Part shown: positions 45,801 to 55,389 of the stretch, piece after piece
Layout: the number at the start of each line of letters is the position of its first letter
How positions within the stretch are numbered: position 1 is the stretch's first letter
Origin: Lepus europaeus
Lineage: Eukaryota > Chordata > Mammalia > Lagomorpha > Leporidae
Length of the DNA: 64,000 nucleotides
Direction of reading: 5' to 3'
Assembly: GCF_033115175.1 (NCBI RefSeq)
Contig: NC_084840.1
Location: 76,027,179-76,091,178, forward strand
The notes under the pieces: generated by a model
Told to the model about the DNA's origin: nothing
Seen by the model: only the letters and a program-made list of their open reading frames with translations
The model's database searches: none
Made by a program: the position numbers and the translations under genes

Positions 45801-48800
45801 CATACACTGGGGGAGGAATGGCAGCTTTGGAAGACTGGGATCGAGGTCTGGAGTCTTCTTCATAAGGAAAATCTCGGGGTACTGGTGGAGAAGAGCAAAT
45901 CAGCCTCACCAAGACACCATAGAAAAAATTCTGAAATTGCACCTGTATCAATTACTTATCTTAAATTAATTCAAACTACATTTCTGGTTTACCACAAGAA
46001 GTGATCAAATCACAAATGTAGAACACTGATTCCTAACTTTAACACCACTTCTACTGTCTGTATCTCATCAAACGTCTTTTTTACACCTTACTGAAATTTC
46101 ATTCACCTTTTAAAACTGACAATTTTATCTTGAATTCATAAGATCTTCTGCATGTTTCAAGGAAGTAAATATAACTCTCTCCTAACTCTCATAGTATCTA
46201 TGGATACTATCTAACCTTTCTATTTCCTCAGTCTTACAGACCACAAAGGTCTTTGATATCAGGGGCCACGTTTCAACTCTAACTGCACATTAGAACCAAT
46301 GGAAGATTTAAAGCTTATCCAGATGCTTGGACCCCATTCCTGGAGATTGGTTTCAACTGTAACATACTGTCATATGTTTTTAATAGACAACAGGTATATT
46401 GAAAATCACCTTCTTTAAATAGATAACATAAATAGTGTAACAGGTATGAACAGTTTAGAGAAAGCTACATTTTCTTGGGGTAGTTTAGTTATGATCCAAT
46501 CCAGAGCAATGGGAAATGATCTAGATGATATAGAAAAGTTCAATCCCAATCGCCAAATGTGGAATAGCTCACTGGGACAAGAAACAGTGTGTGGGCACCA
46601 TACTTAAACAGGAACAGGCACACACACTCTGAAACAACCTATTGGGAAAAAATTAACCAAAGAAAGTACTGCCTTTGTGGAAGGTCATAAATAAAACAGC
46701 TATCAGTTTAAAAAAAATTACAAAAGAATTTACTGTCATTTTAACCGAAATCCAAAATAAAATTAACAATAAATATGACATGTATGAGCAAACAAACAAA
46801 ATTGCTCGTGGGAGAAAAGAAAAGATCCTGACATGAAAAGGTTTAAAAGTAGCAGGGGTGGAAGACAGCAGCCGCCCTGGCCCACCTTCAGCCTTAAGGG
46901 TCAGGCATCTTCCTTCTAAACCCAGGAAACAGTGATCCACCTGTGAGTCCTCATGATTAGGTTAACGATTTGTATCAGGATAAAAGGGGAAGAAATGGTT
47001 CTACGTACATTCTTTGTCTTTCTCTACAAGAGACGTAGGTGGGGCGATGGCAGCACCGCCCATACCTGCAAAAACAAATACACAGATGAAAGGAGGGAAG
47101 AAAAATGTTTCTGATGCCTGATCCCAAGGACTTAACAGGCTCTGTTCTTTCTATCAACATATCCTTAAGGGGAGGAAAAAAAAAAAAAAGAAAAAGGCAA
47201 AAACCTGGTACTTCAATCTTTCTGCTCATCTCTAAATAACTGAGTATCTGAAGTCAGGATTACAAATGTAGAAAATGAGTCAGGTGTTTAGCATAGTAGT
47301 AAAATGCGGGTTAGGATGCCCACATTCCATGTCAGAGTCCCTAGGTTTAAACCTCAGCTCCTGATTCCAGCTTCCTATTGATGCGGAAAGCAGCAGTGGT
47401 GGCTCAGCAGTGATGGGTCCCTGCCACCACGTGGGAGACTCGGACTGAGATCCTGGCTCCAGGCTTCAGCCCGGAATTCAGGTTGTTGCGGGCATTTGGG
47501 GAGTAGGCCAAGGCCTGGGAGCGCTGTCTCTCAAAAAAATAAATTTAAAAAAAGAATGAAGAGAATGGGTAACATCCAGACAGACAAAACTGTTTCTTTG
47601 AGAAAGGCATTCAGGAACCCCAGAATTGGGGTTGGCACTATGACATAGTGGGTGAGGCTACCAACTGCAATGACCGCATCGCATGTGAGTACTGGTTCGA
47701 GTCCCGGCTGTTCCATTTCCAATCCAGCTCCCTGCTAATATGTCTGGGAAAGCAGCAGCAGATGGCCCAAGTGCTTAGGCCCTGGACCCACATGGGAGAA
47801 CCAGATGAAGCTCCTGGGTCCTGGCTTCAGTTTGGCCCAGTCCTTGCAGCCATGTGGGGAAAGAACCAGAGGATGGAAGCTCTAACTGTGCCCTTCAAAT
47901 AAATAAATAAATCTTAACAACAACAACAAAACCTAGAATGCAGTTACCAAGTGATTTTCAAGGAAAAATTAGGCACTTCAGACTTATACATGACCTCCTC
48001 TGGGCTTCATAAACCTTTGAAGTAGGTTACTGTTTCCAGTTCACAGATGAGAAAATGGTCAGAAATGAATAAACTGGCAGAAAAGAAATAAACTCAGTTC
48101 CCTATCACACCAAAGCTGTCCCCCACTACACAGCATCCTTAGTCCTGGAACGGAACACCAATGTGGAAGTGTGAGTCCTTCTGGCTCCTGAAGAACCTGG
48201 CATGTGCTGTCAGTATTCCTTCCTGTTTATGTTATTGCATAGAAAATGGGGGATAGAAATCAACCAAAAAGGTAAGGTTTTTTTCCCATTTTCTATCCAA
48301 CAATTGAAGGCAGAACATGGGTAGAAGCTATAAGGAATTTTCATTACATGTATATCCTACCATATTAGTATAGATTAAGAAAAGTAAAGTGGAAAATTTA
48401 AAAGTTGTTTATAAATTATGCTGCATCAACTTGAAATATTTCACAACAGTAATTACTTTAAATTCAGTATAGATGCATTGTGATTAATCAGACTGGCTGT
48501 TACAAATTACTGAGGATAAATATAAATGCACAGAAAGTCTCCATATGTAATTTTTTATAGATTTTATTTATTTATTTGAAAGGTACTTAGAGACAGAGAA
48601 AGGGAGAAACAGAGAGAAAGGTCTTCCTTCTGCTGATTCACTCCCCAAATGGTGGCAACGGCTGGGAACTGCACTGCTCCGAAGCCAGGAGCCGGGAAAA
48701 TGCTTTCCGAGTCTCCCAAGTGGGTGCAGGGGCCAAGGACTTGGGCCATCCTTGACTGCTTTCCCAGGCCATAGCAGAGATCTGGATTGGAAGAGGGGCG

Positions 48801-51800
48801 GCCAGGACTTGAACCGGCACCCACATGGGATGCTGGCGCCACAGGCAGAGGATTAGCCTACTGCGCCACAGCACCGGCCCCCATAGATATTTCTTTTTAA
48901 TTACTCCTGTGGTAGTTTTTTAATCTTGTCACTAAGACCTGAGGTGATTATTGATGGGACTCTGTGAAAAACAGACTAATAAGGTCAGCATAAAAAATTC
49001 AGGGTGACTACTGCAAATCTGCTACTAACCAAGTTAAAATATGAGCATACCCATCTGTTAACAGCAGTACAGTAGACTCTTTATCCATAGGGAATATGCA
49101 TCCAAGACATTTCCCAGACACCTGAAACACTGCACATAGAATCAAACACTATATGGCTGCTGGTTCGAGTCCCAGCTGCACCACTTCTGATCCAGCTCTC
49201 TGCTATTGCCTGGGAGAACAGCAGAAGATGGCCCAAGGCCTTGGGCCCCTTTACCCATGTGGGAGACCTGGAAGAAGCTCCTGGCTCTTGGCTTTGGATC
49301 AGCGTAGCTCTGGCCATTGTGGCCAACTGGGGAGTGAACCAGCAGATGGAAGACCTCTCTCTCTGTCTCTCTGTAACTCTGCCTTCAAATTAAGAAAAAA
49401 AAAAAAAGGGATCAAACACTATAGATCTTTTTTCCTATAATATATGTACTCCTATGATAAAGTTTAAGAGATTAGCAACAATAACTACTAATGCAACAGG
49501 ACAATTACAATCATATACTATAACAAGTTATATATAATATGGTTTCTCTCCCTTTCACAAAATATCTTATTGTACTATACAATATATTTTGTATATGTAT
49601 ATATACGTATATGTATATATATATGTATATATACATATACAAAATATCTTTAGTCTGTGGTTTACCATGTGCAACTGACACCTCAGAAAGCAAAACTGCA
49701 GGTAACGGGGACACTAGCATAGCTATGGATATAATACTGGCTACAAGGTCAATAGAAGCTCTTTTTTTTTCTGACTGGCAGAGTTAGACAGTGAGAAAGA
49801 GAGAGACAGAGAGAAAGGTCTTCTTTCCATTGGTTCACCCCCCAGATGGCTGCTGTGCCAATCCGAAAGCCAGGAGCCAAGTGCTTCCTCCTGGTCTCCC
49901 ATGCGGGTACAGGGCCCAAGCACTTGGGCCATCCTCCACTGCACTCCCGGGCCACAGCAGAGAGCTGAACTGGAAGAAGAGCAACCGGGACAGAATCCGG
50001 CGCCCCGACTGGGACTAGAACCTGGGGTGCCGGCACCACAGGCAGAGGATTAGCCATGTGAGCCGTGGCGCCTGCCTAGAAGCTCTTTTTATAAGAGGCA
50101 TTACAGTTCCTAATAACGTTTAAGAAAAAAATAAAAGTTTTTAATAACGTTCTTAAAAAAAGGACAGTCAACTTATAAACTGGAAAGATGAGCTGTATAA
50201 ACATTTAACCAATAAAAAATGCTAACAAATTAAACACCTGTTGCTCAAAGAGATAATGGATATGAAACATAACACAAGGGGCCAGCATTGTGGTGCAGCG
50301 GGTAAAGCTACTGCCTGCAGTGTTGGTAATATGGGTGTTGGTTTGAGACCTAGCTGCTCCTGGATCAAGCTTCTGGCTCCTGGCTTTGGCCCAGCCCAGC
50401 CCAGGCCGTTGTGGCCATTTTGTGGAGTAAACCAGCAGATACAAAGATCTCTCTCTCTCTCATTCTGCCTTTCAAGTAAAGAAAATAGAGCTATAAAAAA
50501 CAAAAGTGGCCCATGGTGCTTTGGCACCAGCATTCCATATGAATTCATGTCTTGGTTGCTCCTCTTCTTTTTTTTTTTTTTTTTAAATTTTTTTTTATTT
50601 TTGACAGGCAGAGTGGACAGTGAGAGACAGAGACAGAGAGAAAGGTCTTCCTTTTGCCGTTGGTTCACCCTCCAATGGCCGCCGCGGTAGCGCACTGCGG
50701 CCGGTGCACCGCGCTGATCCGATGGCAGGGGCCAGGTGTTTATCCTGGTCTCCCATGGGGTGCAGGGCCCAAGGGCTTGGGCCATCCTCCACTGCACTCC
50801 CTGGCCACAGCAGAGAGCTGGCCTGGAAGAGGGGCAACCGGGAAAGAATCGGTGCCCCGACCGGGACTAGAACCCGGTGTGCCGGCGCCGCTAGGCGGAG
50901 GATTAGCCTATTGAGCCGCGGCGCCGTGGTTGCTCCTCTTCTGATCCAGCTCTCTGCTTATGGCCTAGGAAAGCAGTGGAAGATGGCCCAAGTGCTTGGG
51001 TCCCTGCATCTGCATAGGAGACCCAAAAGAAGCTCCTGTTCCTGGCTTCAGATCAGCACAGCTCTGGCCACTGCTGCCATTTGGGAACTGAACAAGTGGA
51101 TAGAAGACCTTGCTCTCTGTCTCTCCTTCTCTGTTTGTAACTTTACCTCTCAAAATAAATTAAATCTTTCACAAAAACAAATAATAATAATAATAAAGCA
51201 TGCCCCATTCTCTCAATTCCCATCAGAACACTGCTAATAATTATTAAGAATTCATGTTGAGGGGGTTGGCACTGTGGTGTTGTAGGTTAAGCCTTCACTT
51301 GCAGCGCCAGCATCCCATACGGGTGCTGGTTCAAGTCCTGGCTGCTCTTCTTCTGATCCAGCTCTCCACTTATAGCCTGGGAAAGCAGTAGAAGATGCCC
51401 AAGGATTTAGGCCCCTGCACCCACATAAAAGATCAGGAAGAAGCTCCTGGTTTTGGATTGGCCCAGCTCTCGCCATTTGGGGAGTGAACCAGGAAATGGA
51501 AAATTTTCTCTTGTGTCTCACCCTCTGTGATTCTGCCTCTCCAAAAAAAAAAAAAACAAAAAACACCACACAAAACAAAACAAAAATTCATCTTGAGGAA
51601 TTTATCTGGGTTTGATCTTGATCCCTGGCTCCCATCTGACTCCAGATTCCTGCTAATGCAGACCCAGGGAGGCTCAATTGACTGGGCTCCTGCCACCCAC
51701 ACTGAAGACCCAGGATTGAGTTTCTGGCTGTTATCTTTGGCCCTGATTCCAGGCCCTTGGGGCATCTGGAGAGTAAATCAATACGTGGGATCTTTTTCTC

Positions 51801-53808
51801 AAATAATTTTGGTTTTTGAAGAATTTATCTCAAAAACAATTACAATTTTGTTCATAAAAGTGTAGAGATGGAATGACTCTTCAAGCACCTAGCTCCAATT
51901 CCTGTCGTCCCACTTTCTCACTGACAGTTGAAAGCAATCAACACCCAGGAAAGCTAAGTAGCTTCCTTAAATCCACGCGTGTGAGTAACTCACATGCATT
52001 GGTGTACTTGACTCTACTTCCAGGAATGATGACCAGAAATACAACCATACTCAGAAGTTCAAAAGACAATATATATGAGAACACAGTAGAAACTTAAATT
52101 GTTGTGCAGCAAATGCGGATTGCTGGGATTCCAGAAAGAAAAACTACCTAAACCAATGTCAAATAAGCTACTTATCAACCTGAGTATAAAACGCAAACAG
52201 TGGGACTACACCATGCTTGAAACATAATATTTCTATCAGCGCCTTACTTCTTTTCCTCCTCTCCCGCTCATAATCTTCATCTTCATCAGAATCTGGGTCA
52301 GGTCGCCTTGAAAACCCACTGGATTCATGTCTGTCTTTACGTCTCCTGCGAGAACAAAGAAATAAATATTCATCACAGGTGAGCCACACTAGAGATAGAA
52401 TCTGTGATATCATCTTTTTTTAATTAGTTTATTTATTTGAAGGTCAGAGGTTTTTTTTTTTTTGACAGGCAGAGTGGACAGTGAGAGAGAGAGAGACAGA
52501 GAGAAAGGTCTTCCTTTGCCGTTGGTTCACCCTCCAATGGCCACCGCAGCCGGTGCGCTGTGGCCGGCGCACCGCGCTGATCCGAAGGCAGGAGCCAGGT
52601 GCTTCTCCTAGTCTCCCATGGGGTGCAGGGCCCAAGTACTTGGGCCATCCTCCACTGCACTCCCTGGCCACAGCAGAGAGCTGGCCTGGAAGAGGGGCAA
52701 CTGGGACAGAATCCGGAGCCCCGACAGGAAGATTAGCCTATTGAGCCACGGCGCTGGCCTGTGATATCATCTTGCCTTTCCTCCTGGCCAGAAAATATTC
52801 AAATCCTCTTAAACAATAAATTATTACGAATTGGGCAGGGGGAAGGCACAGATGGACACAAGGACACAATTGTTTGAAGATTAAAGTCAGCAAAGCATGA
52901 AAAGTGAGAAAACCTCAAAAGATAAAAATGAATAGGTACATAAGTATAGTTAGCAAGAAAAGCTTTCTTGACATTTACCACTTTCTATTATAAAGCCTAT
53001 CAATATAGTAATAATTTAATAGTTTCAATTCTCTACAAATGGTTCAATAAATGAGTAACAATGCAATACTTAATAAACTATTTAATAACATAAAAACTTA
53101 AAAAAAAAAAATCCTGCCACCCATACTTTTTAAAAATAAAAAGATGCATGTAAGTTTAAAGAAATTCAATCTTGCTCCAAAATAGTGGAGTTTGAAACAT
53201 TTAAACCGTTGTACTTCTAGTAGTCATCGCACAGGAAAAATGCCTTCAACATCAGATCTCAAAATTATTTTTCTAATAAATCATTCAAAATTCGTATTTC
53301 AGGTTTTCAGAGTCTATAATGAAATTTACTCAGTCTGCTCACATGCTGAGACATCACAAATACAAACTCGGAAAAAAAATTTGATTCCTTCTGATGATTG
53401 CTCAGACCAATCATGACAATTTCAGTCTTAAGCACTGAAGTTCATTCTCTAATATTTTAATAAATATTTCAACCGCAAAAGATCCCCAATCCAAACAAAG
53501 CCTTACTTTTCCCTTTCCTCTATTTCCTTTTGTCTTTCCAGCTCCCGCTGTCTCTGTCGTTCCTCTCTTTGGCGCTTCACTACTTTCTCATAATCATTGG
53601 GAAACATAGGATCATATTCATCAGCTAAGGGAATCAGAACTTCTCCTGCAGAAAATCCACTGGGAACAGGGTCCTGAGAAAGATGAAAACATCAAAATAT
53701 TATCTCCACATCTTCCAGGATGACTCAGTCAGGTAGCAGCAGAATCATGACTTTTTTTTTTTTTTTTTTTTGACAGGCAGAGTGGACAGTGAGAGGGAGA
53801 GGGAGAGT

Positions 53809-53846
<38 letters not shown>

Positions 53847-54732
53847 TCTTCCTTTTCCGTTGGTTCACCCCCCAATGGCCACTGTGGCCGGTGCGCTATG
53901 GCCAGTGCACCTCACTGATCCAAAGCCAGGAGCCAGGTGCTCCCATGCAGGTGCAGGGCCCAAGGACTTGGGCCATCCTCCACTGCACTCCCGGGCCACA
54001 GCAGAGAGCTGGACTAGAAGAGGAGCAACCGGGACAGAATCTGGTGCCCCAACCGGGACAGAATCCAGTGCCCTGACAGGGACTAGAACCCGGTGTGCCA
54101 GCGCCGCAAGCGGACATTAGTGTATTGAGCCGTGGCGCCGGCAAGAATCATGACTTTTAACTTTTAGTTTAGCACTATATTATCCTAATACCCAAGAGTA
54201 TTTATTCTCCAATAAGCCATCACCAAACAACATTTAAGACACTTGTACTCTGAAGCAAAATTCTTGATTATTTACAGTAACAACAAATAATATTTCAATT
54301 TTTCTATACCTCTGGGAAAACTTAAAAGAAACAACATAAAGAAAACTTGAAAGAACCAAACAAGCCATGGACAGCGTAATCATTTTTGTAGTCATCACTG
54401 AGAATAACTTTAGATTCTGATTACATTTCTGATCACATTGTGAACAACAACATGTTATGGTTTCAGAAGCATTTTCCTGGTCTTCTTAAATGTTCTGGAA
54501 CACAGATCTCTCCCCAGGTAGGCTGCATCTCAGCTTAACATCATAACTGAAGGTCCTCTAAGAACAGGTATGTGTGTGTGTATGTATCAAAGTCACAGAT
54601 TAGGTGTGGGCTTACCTTTAGCCCAGCTGCTACATGTGGTGGTGTGTCCACAATTTGACGATCATCTGAGGAGCCACCTCGCTTCAGGTCGATGACTGGG
54701 GCAAGCACTGTACTTTGTTTTGTTCTTTGGCT
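39698..54732 (-). CDS. RBM17: RBM17 (splicing factor 45), 3' ten coding exons; 5' end outside window
   Basis: RBM17/SPF45 is a nuclear alternative-splicing factor that joins early spliceosomes. Its C-terminal UHM binds ULM motifs in SF1, U2AF65 and SF3B1. Ten exons (in order 54732-54616, 53673-53507, 52345-52248, 47065-47009, 45881-45740, 43572-43421, 42385-42312, 41821-41723, 40012-39940, 39801-39698) total 1083 nt. All nine introns wholly inside the window are GT-AG and the frame is kept throughout. They encode 360 residues plus TGA, matching residues 42-401 of the 401-residue human protein. Domain order: N-terminal linker, RE/RQ-rich helix, acidic DSDEDEDYERERRKR segment, Pro-rich linker, G-patch, then the RRM/UHM with its R-x-F motif (GRYFGG). 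Apparent differences from human include RHESSGFSRR for RHEASGFARR and GDAMEK for GDATEK. The first 41 codons, 5'UTR and promoter lie beyond 64000. Multiple introns exclude a retrocopy. Confidence 0.97.
39940..40012 (-). CDS. RBM17: RBM17 coding exon (RRM core)
   Basis: 73 nt encoding IPGAPDDEAVRIFLEFERV and the following ESAIK plus one base. Acceptor 'ttctctttcag', donor 'gtaggt'. A SINE lies just upstream (40049-40352), leaving 36 nt of original intron before the exon. Confidence 0.97.
40049..40352 (+). mobile_element. CSINE close to an RBM17 3' splice site, perfect 17-bp TSD
   Basis: Flanked by aagagtaaaaggaatca (40032-40048 and 40353-40369). It is antisense to RBM17. The duplicated site covers the intron segment 20-36 nt before the acceptor at 40013, where a branch point would normally be. 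Confidence 0.95.
41222..41520 (+). mobile_element. CSINE in RBM17 intron
   Basis: 'agggccggcattgtagcaca' to 'caaataaataaataaataaa'. It lies about 200 bp beyond the donor of the exon at 41723-41821, antisense to the gene. Confidence 0.9.
41723..41821 (-). CDS. RBM17: RBM17 coding exon (RRM first half)
   Basis: 99 nt, 33 whole codons from NMVGAGEVDEDLEVE to KVGKCVIFE. Acceptor 'gcttatag', donor 'gtaagt'. It starts and ends between codons (phase 0), so skipping would keep frame but remove the first part of the RRM, including acidic helix residues expected to contact ULM partners. Confidence 0.97.
42312..42385 (-). CDS. RBM17: RBM17 coding exon (linker into RRM)
   Basis: 74 nt: two bases completing Asp, then ASKKSDSNPLTEILK and CPTKVVLLR. 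Acceptor 'ttacacag', donor 'gtaaga'. KVVLLRN is RRM strand 1. Confidence 0.97.
43421..43572 (-). CDS. RBM17: RBM17 coding exon (G-patch)
   Basis: 152 nt. It encodes the G-patch core AHKIMQKYGFREGQGLGKHE, the following QGLSTALSVEK and TSKRGGKIIVGDAMEK. G-patches bind and stimulate DEAH helicases, and in SPF45 this domain is nucleic-acid binding. Acceptor 'cctcctcctag', donor 'gtgagt'. An apparent Met replaces Thr of human GDATEK. Confidence 0.97.
44089..44393 (+). mobile_element. CSINE in RBM17 intron, 13-bp TSD
   Basis: Flanked by gaaattatttctg (44076-44088 and 44394-44406). Body 'ggctggtataatgggttaac' (short 5' box A region) to 'aaataaataaatcttgg'. Confidence 0.94.
44795..44915 (+). repeat. 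MER5A-like hAT DNA-transposon relic
   Basis: 'agatttacagcaatgatgga', 'gatctacactgtcaaatacg' and 'ggttactgagagcacttgac' match the MER5A order (consensus from memory). Confidence 0.65.
45740..45881 (-). CDS. RBM17: RBM17 coding exon (Pro-rich linker before G-patch)
   Basis: 142 nt: two bases of Leu, PRDFPYEEDSRPRSQSSKAA, IPPPVYEEQDRPRSPTGPS, NSFLANM and two bases of Gly. The SP/RS-like sites (RSPTGPS) are plausible kinase targets. Acceptor 'ctccaccag', donor 'gtaagg'. Confidence 0.97.
47009..47065 (-). CDS. RBM17: RBM17 57-nt microexon-like coding exon
   Basis: 57 nt encoding MGGAAIAPPTSLVEKDKE, with split codons at both ends (Ser in, Leu out). Length is a multiple of three with equal phases, so skipping would delete 19 residues in frame. 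Donor 'gtacgt', acceptor 'gtttttgcag'. It is preceded by the longest complete intron of the window (5182 bp). Confidence 0.96.
47279..47555 (+). mobile_element. Old CSINE-related repeat in RBM17 intron
   Basis: 'gtcaggtgtttagcatagta', 'gttaggatgcccacattcca', 'gttgcgggcatttggggagt', tail 'aaaaaaataaatttaaaaaa'. Confidence 0.8.
47629..47925 (+). mobile_element. CSINE in RBM17 intron
   Basis: 'gttggcactatgacatagtg' to 'aaataaataaataaatctta', then (CAA)n. Confidence 0.9.
47990..48115 (+). repeat. MIR fragment
   Basis: 'ctctgggcttcataaacctt', 'gaagtaggttactgtttcca' and 'ttcacagatgagaaaatggt' in MIR order. Confidence 0.65.
48550..48880 (-). mobile_element. CSINE in RBM17 intron
   Basis: 'tagattttatttatttattt' to 'gcgccacagcaccggccccc'. 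Same orientation as the gene. Confidence 0.92.
49154..49410 (+). mobile_element. 5'-truncated CSINE in the Tigger relic, 13-bp TSD
   Basis: Starts 'tggctgctggttcgagtccc' just before the B box and ends in about 14 As plus GGG. Flanked by atcaaacactata (49141-49153 and 49411-49423). Confidence 0.94.
49584..49647. repeat. Perfect AT-rich inverted repeat (23-bp arms)
   Basis: Left arm 49584-49606 and right arm 49625-49647 are exact reverse complements over 23 bp, with an 18-bp TA/TG-rich spacer. The core is a (TATATG/TATATAC)n microsatellite. Confidence 0.95.
49767..50076 (-). mobile_element. Young CSINE, 14-bp TSD
   Basis: Flanked by tagaagctcttttt (49753-49766 and 50077-50090). The segment holding the usual 'gcgccggccgc' is deleted. 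Confidence 0.94.
50276..50497 (+). mobile_element. CSINE, internally shortened
   Basis: 'ggggccagcattgtggtgca' to 'cctttcaagtaaagaaaata'. About 100 bp of the middle is missing. Confidence 0.87.
50500..51175 (+). mobile_element. CSINE (+) interrupted by a younger CSINE (-)
   Basis: Outer pieces 50500-50568 and 50943-51175 ('gcaccagcattccatatgaa'; 'tctctgcttatggcctagga'). The two halves join exactly when the inner element and one duplication copy are removed. Confidence 0.9.
50569..50926 (-). mobile_element. Young CSINE nested in opposite orientation, 16-bp TSD
   Basis: Flanked by tggttgctcctcttct (50553-50568 and 50927-50942). It carries the extra internal segment (sense 'agtgcgctaccgc'). 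Confidence 0.95.
51259..51555 (+). mobile_element. CSINE in RBM17 intron
   Basis: 'ggggttggcactgtggtgtt' to 'gtgattctgcctctcc' and an A-rich tail. Confidence 0.9.
51600..51805 (+). mobile_element. Old CSINE-related remnant
   Basis: 'gactccagattcctgctaat', 'gcagacccagggaggctcaa', 'gaagacccaggattgagttt'. 5' and 3' ends are eroded. Confidence 0.7.
52248..52345 (-). CDS. RBM17: RBM17 coding exon (acidic/RE segment)
   Basis: 98 nt: one base completing Lys, RRKDRHESSGFSRR, PDPDSDEDEDYERERRKR and one base of Ser. Acceptor 'gttctcgcag', donor 'gtaagg'. Two apparent Ala-to-Ser changes relative to human lie in the ESSGFS part. Confidence 0.97.
52416..52759 (-). mobile_element. Young CSINE with composite 3' tail, 14-bp TSD
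   Basis: Flanked by tgtgatatcatctt (52402-52415 and 52760-52773). In sense orientation the body ends 'ctgcctgtc' plus As, then a second SINE-type tail 'ctctgaccttcaaataaata' and more As. The TSD encloses both. It lies about 70 bp upstream of the RBM17 exon at 52248-52345. Confidence 0.9.
53507..53673 (-). CDS. RBM17: RBM17 coding exon (charged helix)
   Basis: 167 nt from DPVPSGFSAGEVLIPLADEY through DPMFPNDYEKVVKRQREER to QRQRELERQKEIEERE and two bases of Lys. The second half is a long charged helix. Acceptor 'catctttctcag', donor 'gtaagg'. Confidence 0.97.
53756..54143 (-). mobile_element. Young CSINE, 15-bp TSD, with duplicated internal segment
   Basis: Flanked by agaatcatgactttt (53741-53755 and 54144-54158). 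(GA)n at 53800-53843. The 'gggacagaat(c)c(t/a)g(g/t)tgcc' block occurs twice (about 54031-54048 and 54056-54073), an internal duplication of about 25 bp. It begins about 68 bp upstream of the exon at 53507-53673. Confidence 0.94.
54616..54732 (-). CDS. RBM17: RBM17 coding exon (residue 42 onward), most 5' exon in window
   Basis: 117 nt, 39 whole codons from SQRTKQSTVLAPVIDLKRG to PPHVAAGLK. Acceptor 'gatcattttag', donor 'gtaagc'. Both ends are phase 0. No match to the preceding 41 residues was found between 54733 and 64000. Confidence 0.97.
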
Positions 54733-55053
54733 CTAAAATGATCAGAAACAAGAGAAGTACACTGAAGTTTCAAATTAAAATTCATATTCTTTGTAGCAAA
54801 TTTTTTTTTTCTAATCTAACAAACCTTTGAGGCAGGAGAAAACAATAACCTTAAAATAATCACCTTTTAATTAAATTACTACAATCATATATGATTTTAT
54901 TTGGCCTTTTAAAAAAACCACCAGATTTCCATTTTTTTGGAGAGGCTTACAGTAAAATTTAAACTTACATGTAAAATTAACACGCAAAAAAAAGTTCTAC
55001 ATTGGATCTTCCCTTAGACCACAAGAGAGCAAATCTGTAGCACATTACAATTT

Positions 55054-55389
55054 TTAAAAATTTATTTATTATTTGAAAGTCAGAGTTACACAGAGAGATG
55101 AGAGGCAGAGAGAGAGAGAGAGGTCTTCCATCCACTGGTTCACTCCCCAGTTGGCTGCAACGGCCAGAGCTGCACCGATCCGGAGCCAGGAGCCAGGAGC
55201 TTCATGCAGGTCTCCCACATGGGTGCAGGGTCCCGAGGATTTGGGCTATCTTGTACTGCCTTCCCAGGCCATAGGTGGGATTGGAGAGCTGGAGTGGAAG
55301 TACAGCAGCCGGATCTCGAACCGGCGCCTATATGGGATGCCGGCACTGCAGGCCAGGGCGTTAACCGGCTGCGCCATAGCACCGGCCCC
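55054..55389 (-). mobile_element. CSINE, perfect 15-bp TSD
   Basis: Flanked by agcacattacaattt (55039-55053 and 55390-55404). 'aaaatttatttattatttga' to 'gcgccatagcaccggcccc'. Confidence 0.95.

Larger units (their letters stand above)
49069..49720 (+). mobile_element. Tigger-type DNA transposon relic, split by a SINE
   Basis: Left edge 'cagtagactctttatccata', 'ccagacacctgaaacactgc', then after the SINE 'ctcctatgataaagtttaag', 'aaatatcttattgtactata' and 'ctgtggtttaccatgtgcaa'. This is the same consensus order as the first part of the relic at 27562. An AT-rich perfect inverted repeat (49584-49647) lies inside. Confidence 0.6.

Noticed and set aside
50222-51237. Long overlapping frames on both strands (up to about 205 codons)
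   Set aside because: They lie in CSINE sequence and reflect GC-rich SINE bodies without stops. The same peptide patterns recur in every young SINE copy.
53802-53843. Regularly repeated short units suggestive of a CRISPR or satellite
   Set aside because: A simple (GA)n microsatellite inside a SINE. No spacer structure, and the genome is mammalian.
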